Positions 1-11,080 of a stretch of 64,000 nucleotides of DNA are shown one piece after another. The stretch's first letter is position 1, and every line of letters starts with the position of its first letter. The translations under genes and the position numbers were made by a program. The notes beneath the pieces are model-generated. The model was given only the letters and a program-made list of their open reading frames with translations. It ran no database searches and was not told the DNA's origin. This DNA is from Stictocephala bisonia (taxonomy: Eukaryota > Arthropoda > Insecta > Hemiptera > Membracidae). The DNA lies in assembly GCA_035578905.1 (NCBI GenBank), contig JAQJVL010000030.1, forward strand, positions 1,923,159 to 1,987,158, read 5' to 3'.

Positions 1-885
1 ACCTTGCTCTGCCTACCGCCCCACACGACACATGCTTTACAACCACTAGACAAGGCTTTTTTCGGGCCATTGAAAAGTTATTTTAAAACTGCTAGCAATA
101 CCTGGGTTGAACAACATGTTGGCCGTTCACTAACAAGGTATCAGGTAGGCCCTTTGATATGTGAAGCATGGGAAAAGGCAGCATCAGTAGGAAACGGCAC
201 AAGTGGTTTTAGAGCTACTGGCATCTTTCCTCTCAACAAAAATATTCTTCCAGACTACCTATTTGCAATTTCAGATAACATGGTGCCTGGTTCTGAAGAC
301 AGGTCTACTCAAGCTCAATTAAAAAACGGACCAAATGTTTCAAATTCTTTGAACAATGGACCAAAACCTGGATGTAGCAAAGACATCCAACCTAATCGTA
401 CACAGACTAGTTGTGGCCAAGACAGCCAATCCATTAGTTGTCATGACAAGATTGAATCCAAATCCGAAGGAACACCTTCAAAGTTTCTGGTCAAAATTTC
501 ACCAATTCCAAGACTTAATGATCCAGCAAAGACAACAAAGAGAACAAAGAAGGGAGCAGTGGTGCTTACTTCAAAGGAAAACCGGGAATGTCTGAAAAAG
601 AGGATGAATCAAAAGACAGAAAAAGAGGCTAAACAAGCAACAAAGAGAAAGTTATATACTGATCCCGAGAATCCCAGTGCATTGGATAGCAAAGCTAAAA
701 TATTAAAAAAGTCATCCCTGGAAACATGCAAAGAATGCGATGAACTTTATGAAGAGACCAAAAAGAAGTGTGACTGGCTATGTTGTGCATCGTGCAAGTT
801 TTGGCTGCACGAGGATTGTACCATTTTTGATATTTTTTGTGTAGATTGTGGGAGGGAAAACAAAAAGAAAGCTAAACAACTTTGA
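1..885 (+). CDS. pogo/Tigger-like transposase, C-terminal part with PHD-like finger (5' end outside window)
   Basis: The frame is open from the window edge to a stop at 885, so this is only the C-terminal part. Residues near the start show the end of a DDE_1 (pogo/Tigger/jerky-type) transposase core: LPPHTTHALQPLD, then FGPLKSYF and GFRATGIFPLNKN. These are hallmark positions of cut-and-paste Tc1/mariner-superfamily transposases. A Ser/Lys-rich linker follows. The last ~45 residues (from about residue 242) carry a Cys/His cluster: C-x2-C, then CC-x2-C-x4-H-x2-C, then C-x2-C. Its spacing is like a PHD finger, which usually reads histone tails. The visible part has no stop or frameshift. The catalytic aspartates would lie upstream and cannot be judged. 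It could be a live transposon or a domesticated copy. Confidence 0.82.
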   Translation, partial: TLLCLPPHTTHALQPLDKAFFGPLKSYFKTASNTWVEQHVGRSLTRYQVGPLICEAWEKAASVGNGTSGFRATGIFPLNKNILPDYLFAISDNMVPGSEDRSTQAQLKNGPNVSNSLNNGPKPGCSKDIQPNRTQTSCGQDSQSISCHDKIESKSEGTPSKFLVKISPIPRLNDPAKTTKRTKKGAVVLTSKENRECLKKRMNQKTEKEAKQATKRKLYTDPENPSALDSKAKILKKSSLETCKECDELYEETKKKCDWLCCASCKFWLHEDCTIFDIFCVDCGRENKKKAKQL

Positions 886-1291
886 ATACTAATATATGAT
901 TTGAACATAGGCCTATGTTGTTCAACATAAATTAAAAGTATGTATAATTTGAACACATTAACTCTAGAAACTATTGAAAAGCAATAAAAATACATTAATT
1001 AACAATGTTGTCTTTTTAGTTTCACCCTACATTATGATTTTCAGCACGCGGCATATCACCCGTAGGTGTGCGGCATGTCTACCGGGGTATAGGGTATATA
1101 CGCCGCATTGCAATAGTTTTTTAGATGTTAAAATATGTGTTCAAGGTTTGTATTTAAAAATCTTTTTTAAATATTATATTATAATAAACTAGTTTGTTTA
1201 TGTATTTAAACAAATATTAGTACAAAAAGTGCATAGATGGGCTGTATATTTAATAAATTGAAAATGTGCGGCGTCTCTCCCGGGTTTACCC
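886..1291. other. AT-rich 3' flank of the pogo-like element with GC-rich direct repeats
   Basis: No gene. Within AT-rich DNA there are imperfect direct copies of a GCGGC...TCT.CCGGG motif, at about 1045-1065, 1068-1095 and 1267-1292. The middle copy ends in GCCGCA, so TGCGGC...GCCGCA can pair as a hairpin. These may be subterminal repeats or terminal-repeat remnants of the pogo-like element upstream. I could not find the matching 5' end, which would lie outside the window. Confidence 0.35.
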
Positions 1292-1560
1292 TACTGCCTT
1301 ACTTGCACAATTCATTTCAGTTTTTATTGCAATGTATACATTTCGGGGATAACCCCATTTCATAGCATCTAAAAATATAAAACTACACAAACTTAGTTAA
1401 TTTAGTACACTGTATAACGTTGTGGTGTATAAATTAAAAAAAAATAAATATTGAAAACAATTCGGATTAGATTCTTAACCTTCAAACATTTTGTATAGAC
1501 TACTTTAAAAATAAAAGTGACAGTTCGTATCATATGTTTGGTTGGTTGCTCTCATAAGGG

Positions 1561-1911
1561 CTAAGTTGAGCTGTTACCATGTGTTCGGTTTTTTATCATA
1601 GTTTCATATATTGGATTTGCTGTGAAATTGATTTGTTTGTTAAGAACAAGATGTGGTTCGCTTTTAACACTTTTGTATATCTCGTAGCCTTCCAAACAGT
1701 CTAATTTTCTTCCTTTTTGTTCCAAATGTAGAATTTCAATATTTTCAATTTTGCAGTAGTCGTGGCAGGTGTTTAATATATGTTCCGCATAATTTGATTC
1801 TGTTTTTCCATTCTTGATACATTGAATGTGTTCCTGGTATCTTTTGCGAAAACTCCTACCTGTTTGGCCTATATAGAATTCATTACATTCACCACATTTC
1901 ATTTTATACAC
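1561..1911 (-). CDS. GIY-YIG endonuclease domain of the Penelope-like element
   Basis: The 116-residue frame opens with C-x2-C (CGEC), then FYIGQTGRSFRKRYQEH, the GIY-YIG core in the form typical of Penelope elements with its conserved arginine. The frame is also open upstream to about 1965 and reads IPNTEKSGVYKMKC, the usual lead-in to this domain, so the listed start is not a true N-terminus. The domain should nick target DNA to prime reverse transcription. It follows the RT in the normal order but in a different frame, so it is a fragment of a broken polyprotein and not a host gene. Confidence 0.75.
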   Translation of the reverse strand: MYKMKCGECNEFYIGQTGRSFRKRYQEHIQCIKNGKTESNYAEHILNTCHDYCKIENIEILHLEQKGRKLDCLEGYEIYKSVKSEPHLVLNKQINFTANPIYETMIKNRTHGNSST

Positions 1912-1939
1912 CCCTGATTTCTCAGTGTTCGGTATATTG

Positions 1940-2866
1940 TTATTTTGAGGTGGATATTGACAGATATTTTAAGATGCTGTTATTTGTTTTAAAAGCTACT
2001 GAATAGCCTTGCTTAGCAAATTTATGTGCCGCTAAGCGTTGCGTTTGTGGAGAATGTTCCATGAGGACATATTTATTTGGTGTTTTTTTAATATTTCGTT
2101 TGTTTTTCTTAATTTTGGTTAATAATCTCTCAACTATGTTGTAATTGTATCCATTCTGTTGAGTTATGAATTTGATTGTATTAAGTTCTTCAAAATAATC
2201 TTCTTCACTAAGTGGTGTGTTGACTAGTCTATGGATCATGGATTTGAATGCAACATATTTGTGTGATTTAGGATGATTTGAGTTTGCATGGATCGTGGTG
2301 TCTGTGTGTGTTGGTTTTCGGTAAATTTTGAAGGAATGTTTTTGATCATTTTTGGTAATTGTTAGGTCTAGATAATTGATAGAGTTATTAATTTCATTTT
2401 CACAGGTGAATTTAAGTTTAGGATGGAGTGTGTTCAAGAAATTGTTAAATATGTGTATTTCATTGAGATTACCTTCGTATAAACAAATTACATCATCAAC
2501 AAACCTATACCAGTAAACAATCTTATGTTTGTGTTTGTTGAAATCTGACTTAATTTTTGTGAATTCTATGTTATCTAGAAATAGCTCAGCTAATATACAT
2601 GATAATGGAGATCCCATACTTTCAGACCTTCTTTCTGAAAGTAATACTTCCTTTCGAATTCAAAGTAATTTTGTTTAAGAACGATATTTAGAAGAGTTAT
2701 AACTTCAACTATTGCTTCATCGTTTAATTTGTTGCTGTCTTTGAGATATATTTCTAATATTCTTGGTATTTCATTTGTTGGAACGTTTGTATAGAGGTTT
2801 GTGATGTCAAATGAGACCAGTTGAGTGTTTGTAGGTATTTGAATGTCTTTTATTTCAATGTATATG
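1940..2866 (-). pseudogene. Penelope-type reverse transcriptase, 5'-truncated and frameshifted
   Basis: Minus-strand reading gives RT motif A as LVSFDITNLYTNVP near 2815. A region ending YYFQKEGLK leads to a shifted frame that restarts at MGSPLS (2617), which is motif B. The catalytic motif C is YRFVDDV, then comes NYLDLTI, so all three core motifs are visible. Reading frames break at about 2620, just before MGSPLS, and again near 1940-1960 before the endonuclease, so the copy cannot make one intact polyprotein. The N-terminal RT fingers are missing. In this family the protein copies element RNA by target-primed reverse transcription; this copy looks dead. Confidence 0.78.
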
Positions 2867-2916
2867 TTGTATACATTGCAATAAAAACTGAAATGAATTG
2901 TGCAAGTAAGGCAGTA

Positions 2917-3180
2917 AGTTATTTATATAATTAAATGAAATGTATTATTTCTAAAAAGAATAACTATATAATTAGTATATTATGAAATAAAACAAACTCA
3001 AAGTATATATGGGGGTTAATATTATTTCACGACCATTACGATGTCAACAACGAGCGCGTGGCATAAAATTACTTGTAATTACTCGTAATTATGAAAAATT
3101 GTAATTTTATTTTAAAACAATGTAATTTAATCAAATTCTCAATAGCTTTTTCTGAATATGACTTAGGGTATGAACTAAAC
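2917..3180. other. AT-rich spacer
   Basis: AT-rich sequence with short repeats of TAATTACTCGTAATTA type near 3070-3100. No ORF, RNA or element boundary was recognised. Confidence 0.3.
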
Positions 3181-3451
3181 CACAGAGAAGAAGCAAACAG
3201 ACGTTGCTTCCAGTAATGTGCTAAATACGAGTATAGTTAGTCTGTCGAGTTGTTATTTCTCCACTTTGCCATACTATGAGAGAGCCAGCACCTTGTCAGT
3301 CCCTCCTTTATTGCACCAAAGCCATCGAGGATTAACTTAGTAATTATTACTATATATGTATAAAGATGTACATAAGTTGTAATCTACTTATAACTGCCAC
3401 CGCGAGTGGCTGCGGCCATAAGAAAGCGACCTCTGTATCTTTTTCTCTGTG
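3181..3451. repeat. MITE of the CACAGAGAA family, copy 1
   Basis: The sequence begins CACAGAGAAG and ends TTTTTCTCTGTG, giving short terminal inverted repeats. Inside are GTTATTTCTCCA, TTTGCCAT and GGCCATAAGAAAGCGA blocks, which recur in the related copy at 11535-11794 and, more diverged and inverted, at 33424-33695 and 54779-55187. No coding capacity. It is about 271 bp, typical of a non-autonomous DNA transposon. I could not settle the target-site duplication, so the superfamily is unknown. Confidence 0.6.
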
Positions 3452-3990
3452 ACTGAACTGGAATAAGCTCGAGGGGAGAAGAATTAAATAGAATAATGTT
3501 AAATTCTGTGGGATGGGGCTGGGGGATAGTATGGAAACTATGTAAAATAATCTGTTAGAATTGTTTACTGTACGTTATCTTCTAATTATGCGCCATAATA
3601 TCTCAGATATTCGATAACACTGGATATTACAATAGTGTTAAAATTTGTCTCTAATTAAACTCAACTTCAAAATGTTGAGATCGTTGTAAGTACTTTGAGT
3701 TACTTGCCCGTAACATCGAAACCATATAAAACAGTATTACACCAGTATGACTGCAACAAATTTCGTGAGAGAGGCAAAATTCGTTTATCCCAGAAGAGGT
3801 TTCCAAAGAGATAGAGTTAGTTAAATAGGAATCAGAACATATTTGCCACTGAGATAAATAATTTGTCTGAACGACCTCTAGAGGAGTAAATATGTCAAAT
3901 ATATCTGTTTAAGTATTTGTCTAGTCTAATATAACTATGAATGTCTGGAATGTAATGTTATATGTTTTAAAACAATCACTATCTGAAGTA
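3452..3990. other. Intergenic, no gene seen
   Basis: AT-rich sequence between a MITE and a SINE. No exon-like or element-like structure recognised. Confidence 0.3.
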
Positions 3991-3998
3991 AACGTAAT

Positions 3999-4163
3999 CA
4001 TAATTTTTTTAAACTTCACTCGCCAGTTGACATGGGCCTACAAGCCTGTGCGTGAGCTTTATTCAACGAGTGATGTACCGACCGTTGGCTCAGTGGGTGT
4101 TCGAACCTCGGACAACGCCCTCCGCAGTCTGAAGCCTTAGCCACTGAGCCACCACGCCCGCAT
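3999..4163 (-). mobile_element. tRNA-derived SINE, family A, copy 1
   Basis: On the minus strand the head reads GTGGCTCAGTGGCTAAGGC, matching an A box, and a B box GGTTCGAAC lies about 45 bases later. These are the internal RNA polymerase III promoter elements inherited from a tRNA. The body ends in an A-rich tail, seen as the T run at 4004-4010 on the plus strand. The 7-mer ACGTAAT lies on both sides (3992-3998 and 4164-4170) as a likely target-site duplication. The sequence is closely related to 45631-45778. It is not a functional tRNA because the 3' half does not fold into an acceptor arm. Confidence 0.72.
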
Positions 4164-4170
4164 ACGTAAT

Positions 4171-4718
4171 ATGTGGTTTACTTATTTCAAATAAACTACC
4201 AATCTATGAGTACTTTAATTTTATTTAAAATGTAAAAATATAAAATATTTTATTTAGAATAATTAATTGCTGCTTCATTTGTAAGAAATAAATTTTAAAG
4301 GACGGCAACCACCGAAAATTCAGTAAACACTGATCTATAACTATATTTAAATATTTATATTGTTGTAGCTTATCTATTCGTGTAATTACAATTTCTTATG
4401 CAGATTATGGTTTTCAATAAATAAAAAATATCTTATGTTGTTATTATTATTGTAGATTGTTTGCTGTTTTCAAAAAGGCTCAGTCATATTCTGAAATTAA
4501 AGAAATATTTTTTAAGGTAATACTATAAATAATTCATAGTACCGTAAATAAAACTGATCAATTAACTTTCTGGAATTTTGGTAAACATGGGATTTTGCTA
4601 GTTCAATCTATGCCTCTTTTAGAATAAACTTGTGTACATTGGACAGCTTAACAAATAAAATATGTCTGTCAGTTGTTATTTCCAGGGTCCTTTTTAAATT
4701 GTGTTTGTAGTTCCCGTT
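4171..4718. other. Upstream region of the glycine-rich/W-K gene
   Basis: AT-rich sequence directly 5' of the gene that starts at 4719. It should hold that gene's promoter or an upstream intron. I saw no convincing TATA box or Initiator. An acceptor-like GGTTGCAG just before 4741 leaves open that the first coding exon lies further upstream. Confidence 0.3.
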
Positions 4719-7699
4719 ATGAATGTGTGTTGTTGGTTGCAGGCATGGCTGCTGGCTACATCGACAGTCTGTGTTCCAGTGCCGGAACAGACCCCAGATG
4801 CATCTCTCCAGAAGAAAGAGTAAGTATGCTGGACTAATTAAAAGCCCCATACGTATAACATTCAAATTTTATTATTATCCTCTTATTACTTTTCCTTATT
4901 CTTATTACTTATTATCTCTTCATTCTTTTCCTGAATCCTTTTATCATTGTTTAAAGTTTCACTATACTTCATTAGCTAAATTTATCATTTCAATAAAAGA
5001 ATATGCCTCTTTGGAGTATTAGTAATATTTGTTAGTGAACAGCACACTACTCAAACTTACCTACAACTAAATTGTGAAACAAACAAAACTGAGAAAATTA
5101 TAAAAATATAACCTTCGAGTCTTGTTTTCAAGCTTTAATTTTTTTAACAAAAACGAACCATCCCCACTTCTGACCAACTTCTCCTTTCACGTATAACTCA
5201 ACTTCCTTCACAATCACTTCCATTTTCAAATAATATCTTCCAAGTTGTACGTCTCTACAACTCGATTATATTCAGGTAATCTGAGTTTCACCACGAGCCA
5301 AAAGCCCTACCAAAGAAAGGTCCAATTTTTATTTTCCTCAAAAAATCTCAGAACACGTTTCACACATTTCTAACTCATCTTACACTTATTAAAAATGGCA
5401 AATTTGCTATTTGAATTTATTTCACAACTAAAGAACGTTAATATTGGAATTTAATTCCAATTTAGTTTTAGTCCTAGTTTGTTTCTCGTATGAAATAGAA
5501 AATGTTATGTAATATAGAATAGAGATTTAATTCATTTGGGGGTTTTTCAAAAACGTTACTATTTTAACAATTTTACCACCAATTAAAAGTCTGTATTTAC
5601 ACACTATCTGTTATTTTACAATATATCTTTATAATACATAAATCCTTCATAGGTTTTTCCAAATTGTTGTCACGTCACTTCTCCCAGCTTTGTCATTATG
5701 TTAGGAATGTGTTACTGTAAGACCAATTTCTGTTGAATTTCTACTTGGAACGGTGAGACGTAAATCGGCCTCGGATTTTTAAATTTTATCCTAACACTAA
5801 TTAGTATGAAGATGTTAGGACACTAATTAGTATGGGAGTCCAAGAGCCACCCTTTATATCTGTATCCTCCACTATTCTTGTAGTCCTATTTACTTCACCT
5901 TTCATAATTTTATCCTTCTAGAGGCAGTACATATCGGTACAATCTTGTAAACTATGAATGACTAACTAGGAACTGATTTACTGAGCCTTAAAAATAATAT
6001 TGATTATTCTATTTTCTAAAACGAGTAATATACGTTTTTGTTATGTTTCAGTGCTGATACTCAGATTCAACGCAGAGATGGCGGGGGTGGTTGGGATTCC
6101 GGAGGTGGAAGAGGATATGGAGGAGGAGGTGGAAGTGGAGGTGTAGGAGGAGGGTGGGACGTAGGAGGAGGTGGCTCCAGTGGAGGAGGATATGGTGGTG
6201 GAGGAGGAGGAGGATGGGATTCTAGTGGAGGAGGAGCGAGTAGCTGGGACTCAAGTGGAAAAGGGGGAGGTGGTTGGAGTGCAGGAGGAGGAGGAGGATG
6301 GGATTCCAACAGCATAAATGGAGGAGGATGGGATTCAAGTGGAGGTGGGGGAGGAGATGGAGGACATGGAGGATCTACTGGTGGATGGGATGCGAGCGGA
6401 TCAGGGGGATATGCTGGAGGAGGAGGTGGAGGATGGGATTCTGGCAGTCTAGGTCATGGTGGAGGAGGAGGAGGATACGGAGATATCAGCGGAGTAGGGC
6501 ATGGAGGAGGAGGAGGGTACGGAGATATAAGTGGAGGAGGACATGGAGGAGGTGGTGGAGGAGGAGGATGGGACTCCGGAAGTGGAAGTCATGGAGGAAG
6601 TACTTGGGATTCTAGTAGCGAAGGTCATGGAGGAAGTGGAGAAGGAGGCTATGGAGACACCAGTGGAGGACATGGAGGGGGTGGTGGGGGAGGGTGGGAT
6701 TCTGGACATGGAGGATATGGAGGAGATGGTGGAGGAGGACATGGAGGGGGATATGGAGGAGGCCATGGAGGTGGTGGCGGAGGAGGCCATGGAGGTGGTG
6801 GCGGAGGAGGACATGGAGGAGGAGGTGGAGGATATGGGAGAGGTGGACATGGAGGAGGAGGTGGGGGATATGGAGGAGGGCATGGAGGAGGAGGTGGAGG
6901 AGGACATGGAGGAAGTGGTGGAGGATATGGGGGAGGTGGACATGGAGGCTGCAAAATAAAGAAAAAGTTGGTATGGAAAGATGAATGGGTAAAAATATGG
7001 AAAACAGAAGAAAAGAAGATTTGGAAAACTGAGTCGAAAAAAGAAAAAGTTCCAGTTTGGAAAGAAGCTCAAATACCAATTTGGAAAGAAATTCAAGTTC
7101 CTGCATGGAAAACAATTCAAGTTCCAGAATGGATAAAAAAAGAAGTGCCGGGTTGGAAAATAGAAAAGATTCCTGCATGGAAAAAAATTCAAAAGCCCAT
7201 ATGGAAAGAAAAAAAGGTCCCTGCTTGGAAAGAGGTCCAAGTCCCTGTTTGGAAACAGATTTGGGTACCGGTAATAATCAAGAAGTGGATTCCTGACGAA
7301 CACGGTTGGGACAGATCATCTTCTGGAAAATGGGTAAAGAAAATGATTTGGAAACCAATATGGAAGAAAGTGTGGAAAACAGAAAAGAAGGAGATTTGGG
7401 TTACAAACAAAGAGTTAGTGTGGAAAGAAGAATGGATACAGATTTGGAAAGAAGAGAAAAAGCAAATTTGGGTTACGGAAAAGAAACTGATTTGGAAAGA
7501 GAAACATATTCAGATCTGGAAGACTGAAAAGAAGCAAGAGTGGGCGACGAAGAAGGAACTGATATGGAAAGAGGTTTGGAAACAAGTACAAGTACCGGCT
7601 GTGAAGCACATCCAAGTGCCGGCTTGGAAGAAAGTCAGCAAGCCCGTTTGGCACGAGGCCTGCGTACCGGATGAACACCCAGGGGGGCCGTACCCCTAG
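4719..7699 (+). CDS. Secreted glycine-rich / W-K-repeat structural protein (cuticle-like), two exons
   Basis: Exon 1 is 4719-4819 and ends at a GTAAGT donor. The intron is 4820-6051 and ends TTATGTTTCAG. Exon 2 is 6052-7699. Joining them keeps phase: GA|T gives Asp, then ADTQIQRRDGGGGW, for a protein of about 582 residues. The N-terminus MNVCCWLQAWLLATSTVCVP looks like a signal peptide. Residues ~37-333 are low-complexity GGGGW, GGGYGG and GGHGG repeats. Residues ~334-570 change to a basic array with about twenty W-K pairs in the pattern VPxWKxxQ, ending in CVPDEH. Insect cuticle and egg-case proteins often pair Gly-rich spacers with aromatic/basic repeats that crosslink or bind chitin; that role is inference and no chitin-binding R&R motif is visible. 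AATAAA at about 7961 could serve polyadenylation. The true start could instead be in an upstream exon spliced at 4741. Confidence 0.78.
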
Positions 7700-10600
7700 C
7701 ATTTGTTTTACCTCTACTCTCTGTTTTGTAAATATTGTTTCCTTTTGTACAAATTTTGTTATATAAAACTGTAAATTTTGTTAGTTTATTTTTATGAATC
7801 CTTGCTAGTCTCCTATTTATACATTTTTAGTTCATTTTAACTATCAAGATTTTCAAAAAAATCTTATTTGTAAAGTATTACTGAACGTTTGTGGAAACCT
7901 CTAAAATACTTATAAATGCATCTCACCACTTTACTCTGAGGTTTGAATGAAAGTTTTATTAAATAAAAGAAGTGTTCTTGATTTTAAATCGGTAAGTGTA
8001 AAATCATAAAAGATAACATAAATTATTTATAAAATAAATAAGCCAACTAATTAATATTTAATTCTAGCGAAAAAAGTATGGTTCAGAAAACGCTTCCTGA
8101 ATTATATCTAATAGACATTTAGTCATATTCAGAGCATAACGTTTCCACAATTACGTAGCCAAGATATTTTGCATCAATTGAAGAACAATGTGTTTTTATA
8201 TTGAGTATTAACACATTTTTTGTTTCAGTTGCTTTTTTTTGTTATTTTTAGAAGTAAAAATTCCGACCTAATTCTTCAATCGGCCATTGAAGACCAATTA
8301 GAGTGTATACCAAGTTGTGTTATACCATGTTTTTCGATACAGTTAAGATGGGTTTCGTTAGAAAAATCTCTTGGATCAGATAAAAGGTGATTTGTGTTAA
8401 TACCCAAATAATAATTAAATAAAAATGTTTAATTTATAAGAACTCTTTACTCATAAAAAGCAAAAATCGTATAATGCAATAAAGAAATTCAGGTTTTCAC
8501 TAAAGACTGCGGTAATTCGGATATTTTATGACCTTTACCAAATAAACAATCAAGCAATATAGCACATACGAGTTATCTATAGTCTATTATATTACACTGA
8601 CTATATTTTTATTGAATGGTAACTACACACATGGCTATTCAGCATATAGTAACTAGCTGATTGGTATTTACCAATATTTTTGTGTTTTAGTTATTAAATT
8701 GAAATTTATTTACTGAAATTGTAACACAGTTCATTATCATTTTATACTATTCCAATTCATTGCTTTAAAAGCTAGCGAGTAAGCAACGGGAATTTTGCAT
8801 TAATATATGTAGCACTCAAACATCAGATTTAAGATAACACAAAAGAGGTTTTGTGTACGTCCAATTAATTTGTGATTTTGAATAAATGTTCTGTTCTGGT
8901 GGAACGACTTGTGACTAACATAAGTTCAACAAAAAAGTGTTAATAAATAGACGATCATTTCCTAAGAAAGAACTGTATGTGCTTGGCATTTGTAGAACCT
9001 CTGACTAATAAAATATTTCATTTCTCACTGCTAACCTCAATTTAGTTTTTAAAAAATGTCAAAATTAGGTACAAAAATGTCAGGCTAATAGGTGGGTGTT
9101 TAGTTGACGTTTATGCTAATTATTCAATTTGTATCCTGGTGATGCATGTAATCATTGTCTAAGTATTACATGATATTTATTTATTCTTCGAAATGGTAAT
9201 TGACTAACAACCCAACTAATTGTCGAGAGGAGGAACAGCCCAATATTTTTATTATTGAATACGAACCTTTTGGTTTATGATTCTATTAGCTAGACTCACT
9301 GAAGATGACTGATATTTTTTCATTCTCATCGAATAATGTCCATAAAAAAAGCAACAAGAACATTGTAACATGAGTCTGAACTAATTTTTTATATCACCCA
9401 AAGTCCTTTAACAACGGGATTACAGCAATACGTTACTAGTTTCAGCAAAAAAACTTTTAAAGCAAGTAGAAGCACGAGATAGGCTGATTGAGGCTGAATG
9501 CAAACCAAGCATTTTTCCCTCCATAAATTTATATGAAAACAATTGAAAACGATGTCAAGCCAACCAAGAGTTAGTTTGGCATGTTATACCATTGAATATA
9601 ACTGATGTCATCTCCGTTTGTTCATTTGCCCTAGTATTCAACCGTTATAATATGTCCATTTAACGTATGACGGAGCTGTTAAGATATATCGTTTCGAACT
9701 AGTTACAATAAATATTTAGTCATAAAATAACAAAATTTCTTTAGTTTTAATGGAAGCGAGTATTATTCTATAAACAACTATTTCCTTGATAATCGATTGA
9801 TTTATACGTCTGGTAAATAATAACTAATAATTATAATAATATGAAATAAATAAGTAAATAATAATAAATAAATAATACGTCAGCGTTAATAAAAGTGTAA
9901 TAATTAAACGTATATATTTTAATGAAAATTGTGTTTATGTTTTAGAATTATAGTATTATTATAAATTGGCTTAGGATATTTAACAAGGGTGGTTGTATAG
10001 TCCCCATACACAATGAGTCTATTTTTGGTATTTTAACATTACTTTAAAATTTGTACTATCTAAAACTCAGCGTAATGGTTCATTTGTCAGCTTAAGAGAA
10101 AATATTTTTGAAAAAGAAGAACGAAAGTTTGCGTTAGTAAAATTTTGTGAATTTATAATGCAGGTTCAACTTTCATTTTATATAACATATCTACGAATGC
10201 TCCCTAAGTAATTTTGGCCAGTTAAAACTTAAGTTTTTATGTTTATGCTAATTTTATATATGGGTTGTTTACTTCAAACATTTAATGTACATTATATTCA
10301 TATTATTATGTTTAAAGAAAAAATTATCATATATTCTTATGCTAAATAGTTTAGAATACTAGTAAACAAACTATAAGTTAGGTCTATCAAATCATATACA
10401 TAAATCGTTAAGCTACGGACAAATATCTGTGTATGGCAACGCTTAGATTTTTGTTAGTTGCTTAAATATCTTAACGTGAGTAACACACGTAAAGTGAAAC
10501 ATTACAAATCAATTATAGTATAATTTATTTCTAGCATAAATTGGAACATCACATAAAATACTAGTTTGATACTTAAAACATTGGAATGTACATGAAGGAC

Positions 10601-11057
10601 TGCTTGACTATTGCAATTTAAATTAAGTAAATAAATCTGCTTCAACAATTATTTTTATATTTAGAATTCAATGTAAATTTGTTTTCAAGACAGTAACGTA
10701 TTTCAGTAAGGTTAATGGATTAAAACTATGGAAACTCTTTTAAAACAACGTTATTTTTGTCCATAGATACTTTGATAATTGATTTTTTTTTTACTAATTG
10801 TGTTCCATAAAGCATCATTTTTTTCAGAATAATTTACTTGTAGCCGTTAAATAGTGGAGAACTCATCGTGGAAAATATGAAATGTCGCTAATAGCTTCAA
10901 GAAGTATGTTCTTTGTAACCACGATCATGTACAGGATTTCACTTTTACAAATGAAGTCATACAAAAGTTGTGAAAAGGTTTACATATTTTCCCACCCTAT
11001 ATATCTACTGTGAAGATGGCCAATAAAATAAACTAATTTAGTCCCTTACATATAAAG
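7700..11057. other. Long AT-rich intergenic stretch
   Basis: The first ~280 bases are the 3' UTR of the glycine-rich gene, with AATAAA near 7961. The rest is AT-rich. It includes simple TAA/AATAAA-rich sequence around 9825-9885 but no ORF with recognisable homology, no tRNA-like segment and no inverted repeat that I could detect by eye. Confidence 0.35.
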
Positions 11058-11080
11058 TCACCCCCCTGGGGGGGTGGGGT

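Larger units (their letters stand above)
1292..2916 (-). mobile_element. Penelope-like retroelement fragment bounded by 47-bp inverted repeats
   Basis: The segment holds, on the minus strand, a reverse transcriptase part (about 2866-1940) followed by a GIY-YIG endonuclease (about 1965-1561). This is the gene order of Penelope-like elements. Its outer edges, 1292-1338 and 2870-2916, are perfect reverse complements of each other (47 of 47 bases by eye). The minus-strand 5' side is truncated inside the RT: motif A is present but the N-terminal part is missing. Penelope elements often carry terminal repeats in direct or inverted order and often truncate at the 5' end, so the inverted repeat may be an inverted piece of the element's own 3' end attached during insertion. 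Confidence 0.75.

Noticed and set aside
1290..3000. Hammerhead ribozyme expected in Penelope-type elements
   Set aside because: I looked for the CTGATGA core and its complement near the fragment ends and did not find it.
4060..4160. Possible tRNA gene on the minus strand
   Set aside because: Same reason: tRNA-like head with SINE body, A-tail and target duplication; a sister copy lies at 45631.
6067..7702. Several overlapping ORFs of 70-284 residues on both strands
   Set aside because: Shadows of the biased codons of the glycine-rich/W-K gene (GGA/GGT and TGG AAR). Only the frame with valid exon junction and signal peptide is supported.
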